Below are positions 49,645-64,000 of a stretch of DNA of 64,000 nt, piece after piece. Both the position numbers and the translations under genes were made by a program. The stretch is from positions 263,001-327,000 of the forward strand of contig CM076279.1 of assembly GCA_038380795.1 (NCBI GenBank), given 5' to 3'. The notes under the pieces were generated by a model. The model ran no database searches, had not been told where the DNA came from, and saw nothing but the letters and a program-made list of their open reading frames with translations. The stretch is from Pyrocephalus nanus. Lineage: Eukaryota; Chordata; Aves; Passeriformes; Tyrannidae. Each line of letters opens with the position of its first letter. Positions within the stretch are counted from its first letter, which is position 1.

Positions 49645-52600
49645 AATGGGTCAGAGCTGTCCCAGTGCTGTGGAGCCGCTGTGGTTGCAGAGGGACGGGC
49701 CGTGAAGCAGGGAGGCACCGGGCAAAACCATCAGCCAAACTTCAAGGTTAAGAATGACTGCATTAACAAGTCAATGGCCTGGAGTGGGTGGGCTGCAGCT
49801 GATACTGGGCACAGTCCACCTCCCCCAGGGTTCTGCCCCACCTGCCTGGTGCCAGCACGAAGGAATGACGCAGCTCCACGTGCATCTGCCGACAGGCTAC
49901 TGGATTACTGATCCGAATATTAAGAAAGACACCAAGGATTTTGAAACTGCTACCAGCACTTAACAGGAACCAACTGACTACCCAGGAACTGGGAAAGTTA
50001 AAAGCTGCATCAAGGAACTCCAGTCCTGGAGATGAAAACCAATCCCTTGGAGTTTGGGTTAGTTTGGGCAGTGTGGTGAGACATGGAATGCCTGCAAGTG
50101 TGGGCAGTCCCAGTTGGGCCGTTTCTGAGAAGAACATCATAGCTGTAATAGTATTTTGAACTTTACCAGTCCTTCCTCTCCTTCACTGTCTAGCACAGAA
50201 AAGGAGTAAACTCAAGCATGTACCTTGGAGGAGGCCTGGGTATTATTTAGCAAACATTGTCACTACATTTTTCACAGAAATGAAAATTTGCTGCTGAGAA
50301 TCAAAGTGCAGAGCAGAGCCAGTCTGCAAAGTGACTGTGTGTGACCTGCTGTCCTTGCTCAAGCAGCGCAGAAGGTACCTTAGCACATGCTCTGTATTGG
50401 TTCATGGGCTGCTGTTTCTTTATACTGATGTCAAGATTCTTTTTTTCTGGAAGCTTAAAGATAAATTCTGGGGAGATAGGAAAAGGAAGGCAGAGATTAA
50501 TTGATCTCACAGTACTGCACAAGACACCAAACTGGGCAGGGAGGGGGCATGGACAGGACAGGACAGGACGTGACAGAACTTGCACACAGTGGTAACAGAT
50601 TGGGAGCACTGCCCCAGAGCAGCTCAGGTGCAGGATTCCCAAGCCCTCTACATCACTGAGGAGCCACATGTCTTGGACCCATTCCTGACAAAACACTCAC
50701 TTTGAAGTCTAACACTGCTCAGCTCGGGTTTCAGGCTCAATAGGAATCTTCATTTGTTCCAGGGAGAAGCCAGAATGTCCGAGTGCTTGTGCAGCACATG
50801 CAGACTCAGCGCTTTGATTAAAATCTCCAGTAGCTGCCTGTGAGAAGCAAGATTTATTTTTTAACCAAATTAAAATAAAGCTGAATGGCAGATGTACACA
50901 TACATCTCCTGAGATCTGTGTGCTGTCACCCTGCTCTCCACACTTCCATTGCAGCAGATATAGCCACTCTGCTTTCTGCCCAAAAGCAGCGCTCTGTTTA
51001 TTTTGATGTATGAAGCCTGAACACAGACCCAAGAAAGTACAGACATGGGACAGCTGAGACCTCTGAGTGGATTCTTTGCAGCAGAGTCACTCAGGAAAAA
51101 GGAAGGAAACTTACTTTTCATCAGTGCTTTGTGCGGGGTTTGAAAAGCAAAAAGGGAAAACTTGTTGGAACAGATTATGTTGGATAATTCTGTAGTGAGG
51201 AAGAACCAAGCTTAGCAGTGGGAAGCATTAGCCAGGAAACAGGGCAAGAATTGGGATCCAGCAAAAAGGGAATGCATGGAAGAGCCTTCCAAGGGTGTTT
51301 TCCCTTCTGCAAGTCCCCATGAAGGGCAGGCAATCTGAAAGATGTGGTCCAACAGGAGGCTGCTAAGGCAAGACCCAAGACTATCTGCTATAGGTATAAA
51401 TCAGGAGCTTTATTTCTTGCCACCCAAAAGACTTACAGGTGGTACAAGTACAAAATGCTGATTTGGGAGAGGAAATTCACTCGTGTTGGAGGAGGCAGTT
51501 TACAAAGAGCCACTGCACACAAAGGGACCTCATGCATTTACGATGTATTTCTGTTAAACCCATCAATGTGAACAAATTAAGCTGTGTTGCTCTTGAAAAT
51601 TACTTGGTTTTGGTTTTGTTTTTGTTTTTTTAATTACATAGCACTAAAAGCCAATCAGGTGCCTGTGAAGCACCATGGCTTCTGTTATAAAATTCAACCC
51701 TGCAAGCCCAGGCAGGTTGCTTGAGGAAAGCCCTGTCCTACAGGCTCTGGTGTGGCTCTAGGAGGCTGGGAGGGCCAGGGAGAGAGTCCCCAGCAGTGAG
51801 TGCCTGCAGGCTGGGGGTGCTTGGCCCCAGATGTGACATTGCCAGTCACTCAGGCAATGGCAACTGTTGGAAAGCCCTTTGGCTGGTAGTTGTGGTTCAG
51901 CCAGGCACTGCTGGCTTCTTGCTGGCAAGATTTTGCACCAAGTAGGAGCAGGAGCAGCAACACGATAAAATCTGACAATGACATGGAGTTGATGTAACTT
52001 ACACCGAGCCAGGGACAAAGAAAGGCCAGAGAGAAACAGGTATGTAGGAAACAATGGGGATAAAATTGAATGCTTTCACAATGAGGAGAAAATAGAATTT
52101 TAACATGGAAATCATGATCCCACTGACTGGAGGAGTGAAAGACAAGTCATTGCCAAGAACAGCATGTTCAGATTTAGCTTTCTCATCTGCCAGCCAAAGA
52201 CCGAGCAAAAAATGTGAGCATGGTCAAAATGGCAAAAAAAGATTGTGTGGACAACAATCCTTTATTTTAGGAGAAAAAAATAATAATAAAAAAATCAAAA
52301 CCTCATGCTTTAGTGGTTAAAACACTCCCCAACCACTGGAAACTATGAGATTGCCCAATCCAGGGCAGAGGACATCCAGTATTTGCTCAGCAGGATTTAC
52401 CAAACAGCTGTGTCATGATTCAGTTCATCAAACCCCCTTCATTTCCAGAGTGTATCTACCCCCTTAATTAATAGATAAGGATCAAGTAGACCACTGTGAA
52501 CGGGACTTCACGATACATCAACCATCCCCAAGGTTTTTTGGTAAGCTGATGCCAGGATGTCTGTGCGTTCATTGAGCATTACAGACTTGTGTTTGCAGCC

Positions 52601-52787
52601 AATCTCTACAGTGCCCAGAGGATTCCGGGACCGGCGGCCACGTCCCGGCCGAGGCGGGTGCCGGGGAGTGGGGGGACCTTTGGGGTACGGAGCGGAGGGA
52701 GCGCACGGGAGACCCAGAGCGGCTCCCGGTGCCAGCTGCGTCCCGGCCCCGCGGGGGTTTCGCGCTCCGCGGGGAGGGCGGGCCAGG
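49645..52787. other. Intergenic, MYADML2 3' region to the PYCR1 promoter
   Basis: No coding signal. An AATAAA at 50,874-50,879 could end MYADML2 transcripts. A short GGACA repeat lies near 50,551. The rest is moderately AT-rich and unassigned. Confidence 0.5.
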
Positions 52788-53228
52788 CCGGAGGGCGGTG
52801 CTGGCGGGGCAGCCCCGGGAGCGGGGGGGGTCGGGCCGGAGGGCGGTGCTGGCGGGGCAGCCCCGGGAGCGGGGGGGTTGGGCCGGAGGGCGGTGCTGGC
52901 GGGGCAGCCCCGGGAGCGGGGGGGGGTCGGGCCGGAGGGCGGTGCTGGCGGTGCTGGCGGGGCAGCCCCAGGAGCGGGGGGGGGTCGGGCCGGAGGGCGG
53001 TGCTGGCGGTGCTGGCGGGGCAGCCCCGGGAGCGGGGGGGGGGTCGGGCCGGAGGGCGGTGCTGGCGGTGCTGGCGGGGCAGCCCCGGGAGCGGGGGGGG
53101 GTCGGGCCGGAGGGCGGTGCTGGCGGTGCTGGCGGGGCAGCCCCGGGAGCGGGGGGGGGTCGGGCCGGAGGGCGGTGCTGGCGGTGCTGGCGGGGCAGCC
53201 CCGGGACCGGGGGGGGGTCGGGCCGGCC
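52788..53228. repeat. GC-rich minisatellite, 47-59 bp unit, eight copies
   Basis: Units begin CCGGAGGGCGGTGCTGGCGG at 52,788, 52,836, 52,883, 52,932, 52,990, 53,049, 53,107 and 53,165, with a final partial copy at 53,223. The first three spacings are 47-49 bp and the later ones 58-59 bp; the long form carries an extra GTGCTGGCG. Each unit ends in a run of 7-10 G. The array stops about 80 bases before the PYCR1 promoter motifs. Open frames through it (Gly/Ala/Arg-rich or Pro-rich) are artefacts. Confidence 0.95.
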
Positions 53229-53305
53229 CCGCCGGACGCTCCCGCGAGGCTACGGCGGGCGCACAGCGCCACCTGGCGGTAGGGCGCGTCCCCGCGGGCG
53301 ACGAA

Positions 53306-53314
53306 TGATGCAAC
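53306..53314 (+). promoter_or_regulatory. C/EBP-ATF (amino acid) response element in the PYCR1 promoter
   Basis: TGATGCAAC matches the ATF4-C/EBP composite site consensus. It lies 219 bases upstream of the PYCR1 ATG. PYCR1 is an established ATF4 target in mammals, so the site is plausible; binding is inferred. Confidence 0.65.
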
Positions 53315-53331
53315 ACCCGGGTCCGGTTGCC

Positions 53332-53480
53332 CCAATAGCTGGCGAGGGCTCCGCCTCTGTCCCCGCCCCTCACCGCTGAGTGGCCGCAGGGCCGGTGTGG
53401 CCCCGCCCCACCCCCCGCCGATTGGCTACGCCCCGCCGACGAGGCTGGCGATCCCGCCCCCCTGCGCGCGCGGCCACGTG
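53332..53480 (+). promoter_or_regulatory. PYCR1 core promoter motifs
   Basis: A CCAAT box (53,332-53,336), GC boxes (CCCCGCCCC and similar), an inverted CCAAT box (ATTGG, 53,421-53,425) and a CACGTG E-box (53,475-53,480) lie within 200 bases of the ATG. No TATA box is seen, as expected for a CpG-island housekeeping gene. Confidence 0.6.
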
Positions 53481-53524
53481 GACGGCGGCGGGCCCGTGTC
53501 CGGCGGCGCCGCATCGCACCGATC

Positions 53525-56193
<2,669 letters not shown>

Positions 56194-56435
56194 CCAGGCT
56201 GCTGTAGTCTGGCAGTGCTGAACATCAGGGTGCTGGCTCTGGCCAGGACAGGGTTAATTTTTGTAGTAGCCAGGAGGGGCATGGCCAGGACCTGAAGGTT
56301 ATTCTATACCACCTCAATGCATTGTGCAGGGGTGGGGGGGAGAGGCAGAAAGGTCCCTTTTGGTAGCCTGAAGCGAGTGGTAATTTCACATGGTGAAAAA
56401 TCATGTGTGAATCGTTCGCTTCTTCTGTACACTCT

Positions 56436-56441
56436 ATTAAA
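56436..56441 (+). other. PYCR1 polyadenylation signal
   Basis: ATTAAA 243 bases after the stop codon, followed by GT/T-rich sequence (TGTTGCTGTTGCTGTTTGTTTC). This fits a short 3' UTR. Confidence 0.6.
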
Positions 56442-57059
56442 TGTTGCTGTTGCTGTTTGTTTCTTATCTCACTGCTGTTTCTAGTAAATTTTTCTTATCT
56501 CAATCCATGATCTTCACGTTTTGTGCCGCCAATTCTCTCCAGCCTGCTGCAGCGGGTGGAGGGGGGAGTAAGTAGTGTGTGGTTTGGAGCGCTTAAGTGG
56601 AACACTAAATTGGGGAATAGCGTTATTTAACAGTAACAGTCTCCTCCATGCTATTTCTCTTTTGTCTTAGAAAAAATGCTTACTCTGAATGTTGCTGTCC
56701 CCAGTACCAGACTTGTGGCTCGCAGCAGCTGTGGGGCAGTGCTGTAGCAGAGGGTCTTTAGCCTTTAGGGGGGTTGGTGCAAACTGTCTGTGGCATTGCT
56801 GTTCTCTTGGGCAGGGGTGATACTCTGATCAGAGCTTTGTCGTTTGTCCAGAAGCCCCCCGGGACTCAGTGTTCGTGGTGTCCAATGCAGAAATGGTTTC
56901 TAACAGGATTTTTAAAGATGTTTCAGAACTTTTGGTTTCGAAGGTTTGAAGGGATCCACCTTCTTTCCCCGTCCCGCACCTGCTGTCAGAGCTTGTGTCC
57001 TGTGTCCGTCGTTCTTGGCTGCAGCAGACGCTGCCACACAAACCGCGCCCTGTGGATGC

Positions 57060-57333
57060 CTCGGGGGCTCGGCCCCAATCGGCCCCGGGGCGGGGCGGGG
57101 CGGGGCGGGGCGGGGCTGAGCGCGCCTCCCCCCGCCCCTGGCGGGCGCGCGGCCCCCTTAAGGCCCGGGGCGGTTGCGCCGGGCGCTTCATGAATGGAGC
57201 CACGTGACCCAAATATCACGTGACGCGTCCGTGAGCGGCGGCGGCGGCGGCGGCGGCTCGCGCGTCCCGGTCCCTCCCAGCGCGGCCTCCCCGCCCCGCC
57301 CGGCCCGGCCCGGCCCGGCGGCCCCGGCAGGAG
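57060..57333 (+). promoter_or_regulatory. MAFG: MAFG promoter and likely non-coding first exon
   Basis: A CpG island with a (GGGGC)n run of Sp1 boxes at about 57,086-57,116 and two CACGTG E-boxes at 57,201-57,206 and 57,217-57,222. A GAG|GTGAGC donor at 57,334 would splice a 5' UTR exon ending at 57,333 to the coding exon at 60,742. The transcription start is not determined. Confidence 0.6.
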
Positions 57334-57432
57334 GTGAGCGCCACCGGCGGCGGGCGCGGCCCTGGTGCGGGGCGGGGCAGCGGGCCGGTCCCCGGGGGCG
57401 GGCCGGGGCGGGGCGGGCGCGGCGGGCCCAGG

Positions 57433-57462
57433 ATGGCGGCCGTGGCCGCCGCGTGTCGGCAG
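57433..57462 (+). other. Possible alternative MAFG first exon with upstream ORF
   Basis: ATG at 57,433 opens MAAVAAACRQ and ends at CAG|GTACCT. If spliced to 60,742 the frame continues NPTVKAVVL and stops at TGA overlapping the MAFG ATG (ATGA). Mammalian MAFG uses alternative first exons; use of this one is inference. Confidence 0.3.
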
Positions 57463-60400
57463 GTACCTCGCGGGGCCGCTACCGCTGACTCACGGCTGGG
57501 GCTTCGGGGCTGCGCCCGCCTGGCGCCTCCCGCCCCCAATCCCCCCGCCCGGGCCCCGCTCCGCGGCCGAGCAACAGGTGCGCGGGGCCGCTGGCCCAGG
57601 GCCTGTCCCCTGCCCCGCCCGCCCGCTCCCGGGGACACCCGCGGACATCACTGGCGCGTCCCAGCCCTCCTGCTGCCGGCCCCGGTCATCTTGCGGACTG
57701 GCTCTCCTCAGGCCGAACCTGTCCCTCCCGGTGCGGGTGCGACCTGGTCCCCGGATCCCTCTCCCCGAGCCGCACCCGCCGCGGTTGTTCTCCGTGGTCG
57801 GTGATTCTCCTGCCAAGGAGGGCAGGTCCGGGAATGTGAGAAACCACCGGGTCGTCTCGTCTCGTTCCCGGAGCAGGGGCTGGGCCACAGGCAGAACAGC
57901 CCCCATCCCCACGTTTGGCTGGTAGGTTCTGGCTCTTGTTCCGTGGAGGCTGCCCGGTGCTGCAGCGTTCCCGGAGGGGAGTGGGTTTCCTCTCCCGTGG
58001 AAAGCAAGCCTCTCCTGTGGGACTGCAATTCCTGATCGACACGGAGGGTCCAGTGGTGTGTGTGCACGGGTCCAGAGCTGGGGACATCTCTGGCAGCCCA
58101 GGATACCTGAAGTTTTAGGTCTATGGTCGGCGAGGGCACTGTCATGGGCTGGAAGGGGTCTCTCAGAGCTGGCTTTCCTTTACTTATGTGAGCAGAGTTA
58201 AAGTCAGCTGGATGGGCAGGTCCCTTGAGGGAAGAATTGTTGTTAAAGTGCCCAGGGTTGGATAAGCTCGCCAGGGGCCCCCAGTGAGTGGGGGACACAG
58301 GAGAGGCACTGTCCTGACTTCATAGGTGGTTGGGGGAGTCATCGAAGGAGACTATGTGAGCTAGTTTGCCAGAAAGTCAATAAGCAGAGTATGAGATCTA
58401 CCCTGTGAGAGAGCGTTCCCGTGTGCCGCGCCCGCCTGGTGCCGTAGAGCCCGTGGGGGCACAGCTCTCGCTCAGCCCACGGGCCTCCTGCCCGTGCTGG
58501 AGCGGTGACGTCACCGTGTTTACAGGGGCTCGTGGCAGGTTCCGCATCAGGAATGTGGAGAGGGCCCTGCGTTGAACCATGCGTGCTGCTGTCAGCTCCC
58601 GTGTGCAGCCGCTGATCTGAGGGGAGAATTGGCTGCACTTGTGCTGAGTTCAGGCCTTTTGAGCTTGGGAGAAATGTGTCGAGGTTGCAGTTTCTTCATT
58701 GCAGTCATAGTGTTTGGCACTTTTCAGCGTGATTTTTCTTCAGGAAGCTATGCTGAGCCATCAGCAGTCTGGAGAGCTATGCCAAGTTTGGTCCTTGCTG
58801 TGGTGCCAGTTCTCTCTGTGACCTGCCAAACAGCCCAGTTCAAATGGGACCTGGAAAATAGCCAACAACTCTCTGGATTGTTCTTCCTATTCTTCTGACT
58901 GTCTCATATGTTGTTGCATCTCATTTTGCTCCCATTGGGAAGTGGGAGGAGGAGAGGTGGGGTCACTGGGTGCTTTTGGGGACAGTCCTATTGCAGCTCT
59001 GATGGCTGTTGTGGGAAGCTCCTGCCCAAGAGGGTGTTTCATTAAGAGTGCAGAGGCAGGAATGAGTCGCTGCCTCTGCTGTGTCCGGCTCTGCCAGTGT
59101 CTGCCATTTCCCAGCCTGCTAAGCAGCTCTCTTCCCATTGCCCTTCCTGATGCATCATATGTGTGCCCTGTTTATTTTGGGTCTGCTGTAATGAAGGCAG
59201 CGTGACTGCTTGCCAGGTAGCTAGAAATTCCTTAGTGCCACAAGGCAAACAAATTCCCATGGTCCTGCTGACCGCACCTGCCCTCAGCTCCTTCTGCTGA
59301 TCAGAGGATGGTCTCCCCAGCTATTCCCTTCCTTCTCCCCTTTTCCCAGCAGCTGTGTTGTTTACCAGGCTTCCCTGGGTGGCAAAGTGACCCTGCCTGT
59401 GCTGGTGTGGTTGGGTGCAGCGGATGTCTCGTGGAAGGAGCATTGTCCTCTGGCTATAAATAGCCTGACTCCTAGCAGGCCACAGGCTTTGGGAACAACT
59501 CTGCTGGTGTCCTGGGGACTTCTGGCCCTGCTTGCCTCCCGTAGGTAGAAGATGCACTGTGGGGAGCCTGTGCCACTGCTGCTGGAAGAGCACAAAGTCT
59601 TATTTGCTGATTTGTACATCTGGTTCTGGGCTGTAACTGGACATCAGCGCTGCTGACAGCAAGGCAGGGGCAAACCATTGTTTTTTGACACCTGAGAGAT
59701 GAAAGGAACAGAGGCATCTGTTGGCTGCACAGGAATACTGGCCAGGCCTGAGGGTGTGAGGGGTGCAGTCTGGGCTGCTGAAAGCACAGCCATGTCTGTA
59801 AAATAGTATCTGTATGGATCAATTCCTTGGTAGAGTGCAGTAGCACTCTGAACTAAAAGGCCTGAGGGGAGGAGGTATGTGGGGAAGAAGCAGGAGCCTG
59901 GGTATAAGTCTGTGTAAAATCAGCCTTGGGAATTGCTCTTACCTGTTCTGAAATCCTGTATTCCGTAGCAGGGAAGGAGTCTGCTTTCATCTGTTTTTGT
60001 CACCTTTATCTTTGTTTTCTTGTGAGCACACCTTGGCTCTGAAGATAAGGAGGGAGAAGGTTGTTCTGGGCCCTGGCACTGCTAGGGACCAACAGGGACT
60101 TTCTCACAGAAAAGTCTAACAGCTAGAGACAGCTTTGAATGACTGGGAGAGGTGAAGGCATCGGCCCAAATTTATGATGGGACTCTAGTGTGTCCAAGGC
60201 TTCCCCCTGCCAGGGTCCAGTCTTCTTGAACCATACTGATTGCATTCTGGGTGACACCTGGAGTCTGGTAGGACTGAGGAACTTCTGAGCTGTGGTTAAG
60301 AACCTGTTGGAAGGGCGTGCTCGGGTGACAAGGATGAGGCTGGGAGCAAGTGGTGTGGAGTGCCAACCTGCTGAGTCAGCGTGACTGGCCTGGAGCAGCC

Positions 60401-60741
60401 GTGCTCTGGACCCTGCCTGCTGCCTGCCAGGCTATTTTTAAAAATGTGGCTTCCGTGTATTCTGACTCCTCCTAGTTTTTTAATTTCCCCCACCACAAGC
60501 GAAAAACTATCATTGCCACAAAGTCTCTGTGGGAGCAGGGGTGTGGAAGGGCAGCAGTTTCTGCTCAGGAACAGAGTCTGCTGCTCGTGAGTCCAGCTCA
60601 GCCGGCTTCTTGTCAAGTGTCGTGCGGGGAGGGGGAAGCAGGATGTGCGGCAGCATGGGCCATTGCTGATGGACCCTGCCAGAGGAATGCCGTGGGCTCT
60701 GTTGTGTCCCGGGGGCTAACCTGACCTTCCTTCCCTTCCAG
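57463..60741 (+). other. MAFG first intron
   Basis: About 3.3-3.4 kb with no coding exon recognised. An AP-1-like TGACTCA lies at 57,486-57,492 and a near-perfect MARE at 60,369-60,381. Confidence 0.6.
60369..60381. promoter_or_regulatory. Maf recognition element / antioxidant response element
   Basis: TGCTGAGTCAGCG matches the T-MARE TGCTGAGTCAGCA at 12 of 13 bases. Its reverse complement contains TGACTCAGCA, the NRF2-small Maf consensus. It lies about 400 bases upstream of the MAFG ATG, consistent with autoregulation. Confidence 0.6.
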
Positions 60742-60767
60742 AACCCGACTGTCAAGGCTGTCGTGTT

Positions 60768-61344
<577 letters not shown>

Positions 61345-62330
61345 TGAAACGAGTGCTGCCTGAGCTTGTCTGTGCAGGGCAATTAGGCACAAAACCAGCC
61401 TGGAATCCCCAAAGCACAAACCCTCTCCACATGGGTCCGGGTTCCTTCGACTTGGCCCAGGATTGGCCCACTGATAGCTCCAGTTTATTTTGTTGTGTCC
61501 AGATTGGTATGAGCAGTGGTGACGCGTCCCTTGTCCTGTGCAGACAGAGCCTTCACCCAGCCGTCTGTAGCCCTCGGGTGCCCCGGGGGGCAGACTCTGC
61601 GAATTTGGTTTTCTACCCAAAGAAAGTCTGTGCAGCATGGCTGACGGAAGGGCGGGGAGCAGCCCGAGGGAGGCTTTCTTCCTGGGGGCCAGGAACCCTA
61701 ATTTTGGTCGCTTCCAAAGGCTTTATTTCATGACTATTCTGGGTGGTGCATCTCGGCACATGAACCTGCTGCTTTTGTCTCCTTTGGTACCTGTAGTTGC
61801 AGTCGGGGTGTTCTGTGTCATAGGTTTTTATTCCTTTCTAGGTGTGCCTCTGTGCCCTAACCGTGGGTTTCCCTCAGATGTCTGTGGCGTTAGCTGTGTA
61901 AACTGGCAGTGGTGGGAAGGATGACACTGCCGTGCTCTGCGGCTGCAGCCCCAGCGCTGGGGCCGAGCAGGGCCCAGCACCCTGGGGAGGGAGGGACGGT
62001 ACCGTGTGGACTGCAGGCCGGTTTTGTGCCTAATGTGTTGCACTGAACAAGACCAAAATCACTAGTTGTTCCCGTGTTTTGAGGGTATCAAGTGTCTCTA
62101 GTGTGATGGTTTACACAACCAGTTTATGTGGTTAAATAGCCCTTTATTTAAAGAGAGAAACATCATTTTAAGAGTTATTAAATTATCTAAGTTTAAAATT
62201 GGACAGAAGAAAGAGCGTATTTATAGTCAGCTTTTTTTACCTGAGAAGGAGAGAATATTTGACCATATGAATGGGGAAATATTCTCGGAGACTTTGCTAG
62301 TTAAAAGTTAATAAATAAATAATTTTAAAG
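61345..62330 (+). other. MAFG 3' UTR (proximal part)
   Basis: Non-coding, turning AT-rich toward two overlapping AATAAA signals at 62,310-62,315 and 62,314-62,319. Mammalian MAFG has a long 3' UTR, so transcripts may extend further right. Confidence 0.6.
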
Positions 62331-64000
62331 TTTGTCATGAACCTCCCGCAAACTGTTTGTGGCTCTGAGGTTAGTTTTTATAAAGAGTTCTCAGACTTTA
62401 TTTATAAAACTTAGAAAAAGACAAAAAAAGAGGCAAGTCCTGTTTGATATCTTTTTGCAATTGTACCAAAAGTGACTTATTCTTGACCTTGCTGGCTTCT
62501 GTCATGTCCCCTCGTGTTGGGTGCTCTGCTTCCTGAGCTCTCTGCAGCACTGTGCTGGTGCCAGTGCCTTTGCCATGTGCTGTCGTTTCACACTGTTTTC
62601 CCTAAACTCAACTGAGAGATTGAGTTGGAATCTCTCCGAATTCTGCAGAAGGATTCTGGTGCACAGGCAAAGGTGCTGCTGGTTTTGAAAGCAAGACTGG
62701 CTGGCTGGTGCAGCGATGCCTTCCCAGAGGTGTGCAGTGGGAGCATGGGCAGCTCCTGCTGAGCAGCGACACCAGGTAACTTGGTTACCTGGATAGGGAA
62801 ACGCTGCACTCTCCTTCCTGTAGCAAAGCTGGCAGAGGAGTAACGTGGGGGAGACTTGTCCAGGTTTAGAAGACTGATGAGATCTATCTCTGGAATTAGA
62901 TCCTGTGGTCAGAACTTTTGTTGCTCTCATGGCTCCCCTGAACAAGAGAGGCAGGTCTTCCCACTGGGCAGCACGGGACCAGCTGGTCCCTGGTGTCTGT
63001 GCATTGCTGGCCAGTGAGCTGTGGCAGGATCCTGTCCTTCTGGGGCAGCTTCTGCCTGGGGGTTGGGAGAGTGCTCAGACTCACAGCTGTGACATGGCTG
63101 AGAAGCTGTTTGTGGCAAGGCTCCATTTCCACAAATACTTTGACCCTCCTTTTCCCCTTCCCAAAGATCTGAGCTGATGTACTGAGTTTTAGAGAAACAG
63201 GACATGAGGGTAAAGCCCATGTGATCTCCTGGCTGCTGAGGGTCATCTGAGGGGAGGGGACAGACTGAGATGACACAAGTGAAGCTGCAGTCTTGTGGGG
63301 AGGCACAGCCATACCAGGTGGGTTTTGGGGATGTTTCTCATGTTGCTGAACTGATACTGCTGTCCCCTGGGCCGAGGAGCAGGTCAGCCTGAGAAAAGCT
63401 GCAGTGTGGCAAGAGAGGAGCAGGTAGTTGGTGGGGATTTCCTGCTGGAGGAGGAGATCAGCTTTGCTCTGAATGAATGGGAGTTCAGGGAGTTGTTTGG
63501 GATTCTTTTCCCAGTGAACTTCCCAAATGGGGAGCAGGTTAGAACATTGCCTCCAGACTTCCCCCTTCCAGCCCTGGACTTTCTTTTCTGTGAGCTGAAG
63601 TATCTGACATGCCACTTCCAGCTGCACCACATGGGCCATGCGATGTGCAGCACTCAGCACAGAGCTTTGGGCTCTGGCCTTTGTCTTCCCACTGGTTTCA
63701 GTGCCTGGAAGAAGTGAGATTTTCCAAAACACCATTTTGGAAAAAAATAGTCCTGGGTTGTCAGTCCCAACCCTCTCCCTCCTGGACCCAGTCAGAGACT
63801 GAATCGGCCAGAGTGCGCTTCAGAACCTGAGCTGAGGCCAGCTGAGCTGGCTGGGCCGAGTGAGCAGCCAAGGGGTGTGAGGCTGGTTCAGAGCTGAGGT
63901 CCACAGCTGGAGCCTCTGGTGTGAGGAGGGCCCCATCAACACAGCAGGCGATAATGGGCAGCCCTGAGCCATGGAGGGCTTGCTCCCTTTGTGCTCTGCG
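62331..64000. other. Unassigned sequence right of MAFG
   Basis: No gene recognised. A minus-strand open frame of 279 codons (62,896-63,735) has no recognisable domain and irregular composition. It may be distal MAFG 3' UTR or intergenic DNA. Confidence 0.45.

Overview
The window is nuclear DNA of an amniote, most likely a bird. It carries five protein-coding genes with spliced, vertebrate-type exons, strong CpG islands at promoters and a recognisable CR1-like LINE fragment. Gene order and relative orientation (ASPSCR1 pointing left; NOTUM, MYADML2, PYCR1 and MAFG pointing right) match the block that lies on human 17q25.3. All gene names rest on my reading of conserved protein sequence; no database search was possible.

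Layout. 1-33,015 (minus): ASPSCR1/TUG, a UBX-domain protein, with 12 consecutive coding exons from the ATG at 33,015 down to 10,725, plus one further exon cut by the left edge at 1-71. One expected exon between them was not found. 33,016-39,101: intergenic, with a CpG island at each end. 39,102-45,003 (plus): NOTUM, the secreted Wnt lipid hydrolase, complete in 11 exons (492 residues). 45,004-48,735: NOTUM 3' region and a small muscle-type motif cluster. 48,736-49,644 (plus): MYADML2, coding sequence in a single exon. 49,645-53,524: intergenic, ending in a GC-rich minisatellite and the PYCR1 promoter. 53,525-56,193 (plus): PYCR1, complete in 7 exons (315 residues). 56,194-60,767: CpG island, non-coding first exon(s) and first intron of MAFG. 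60,768-61,344 (plus): MAFG, complete (162 residues in two coding exons). 61,345-64,000: MAFG 3' UTR and unassigned sequence.

The genes do not form a pathway. They act respectively in GLUT4/p97 trafficking, extracellular Wnt inactivation, a MARVEL-type membrane protein of unknown role, mitochondrial proline synthesis, and bZIP transcription control. The items most worth checking are: a 52-bp tandem duplication of the end of PYCR1 exon 1 that has gained a Kozak-perfect ATG in phase with exon 2; a two-size minisatellite just upstream of PYCR1; an amino-acid response element in the PYCR1 promoter; a near-perfect MARE inside the first intron of MAFG; a possible MAFG upstream ORF ending in an ATGA overlap; a GC-AG intron in ASPSCR1; and a 22-bp near-perfect hairpin in an ASPSCR1 intron. 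I saw no new multi-gene system, no viral genes, no RNA genes and no CRISPR array.
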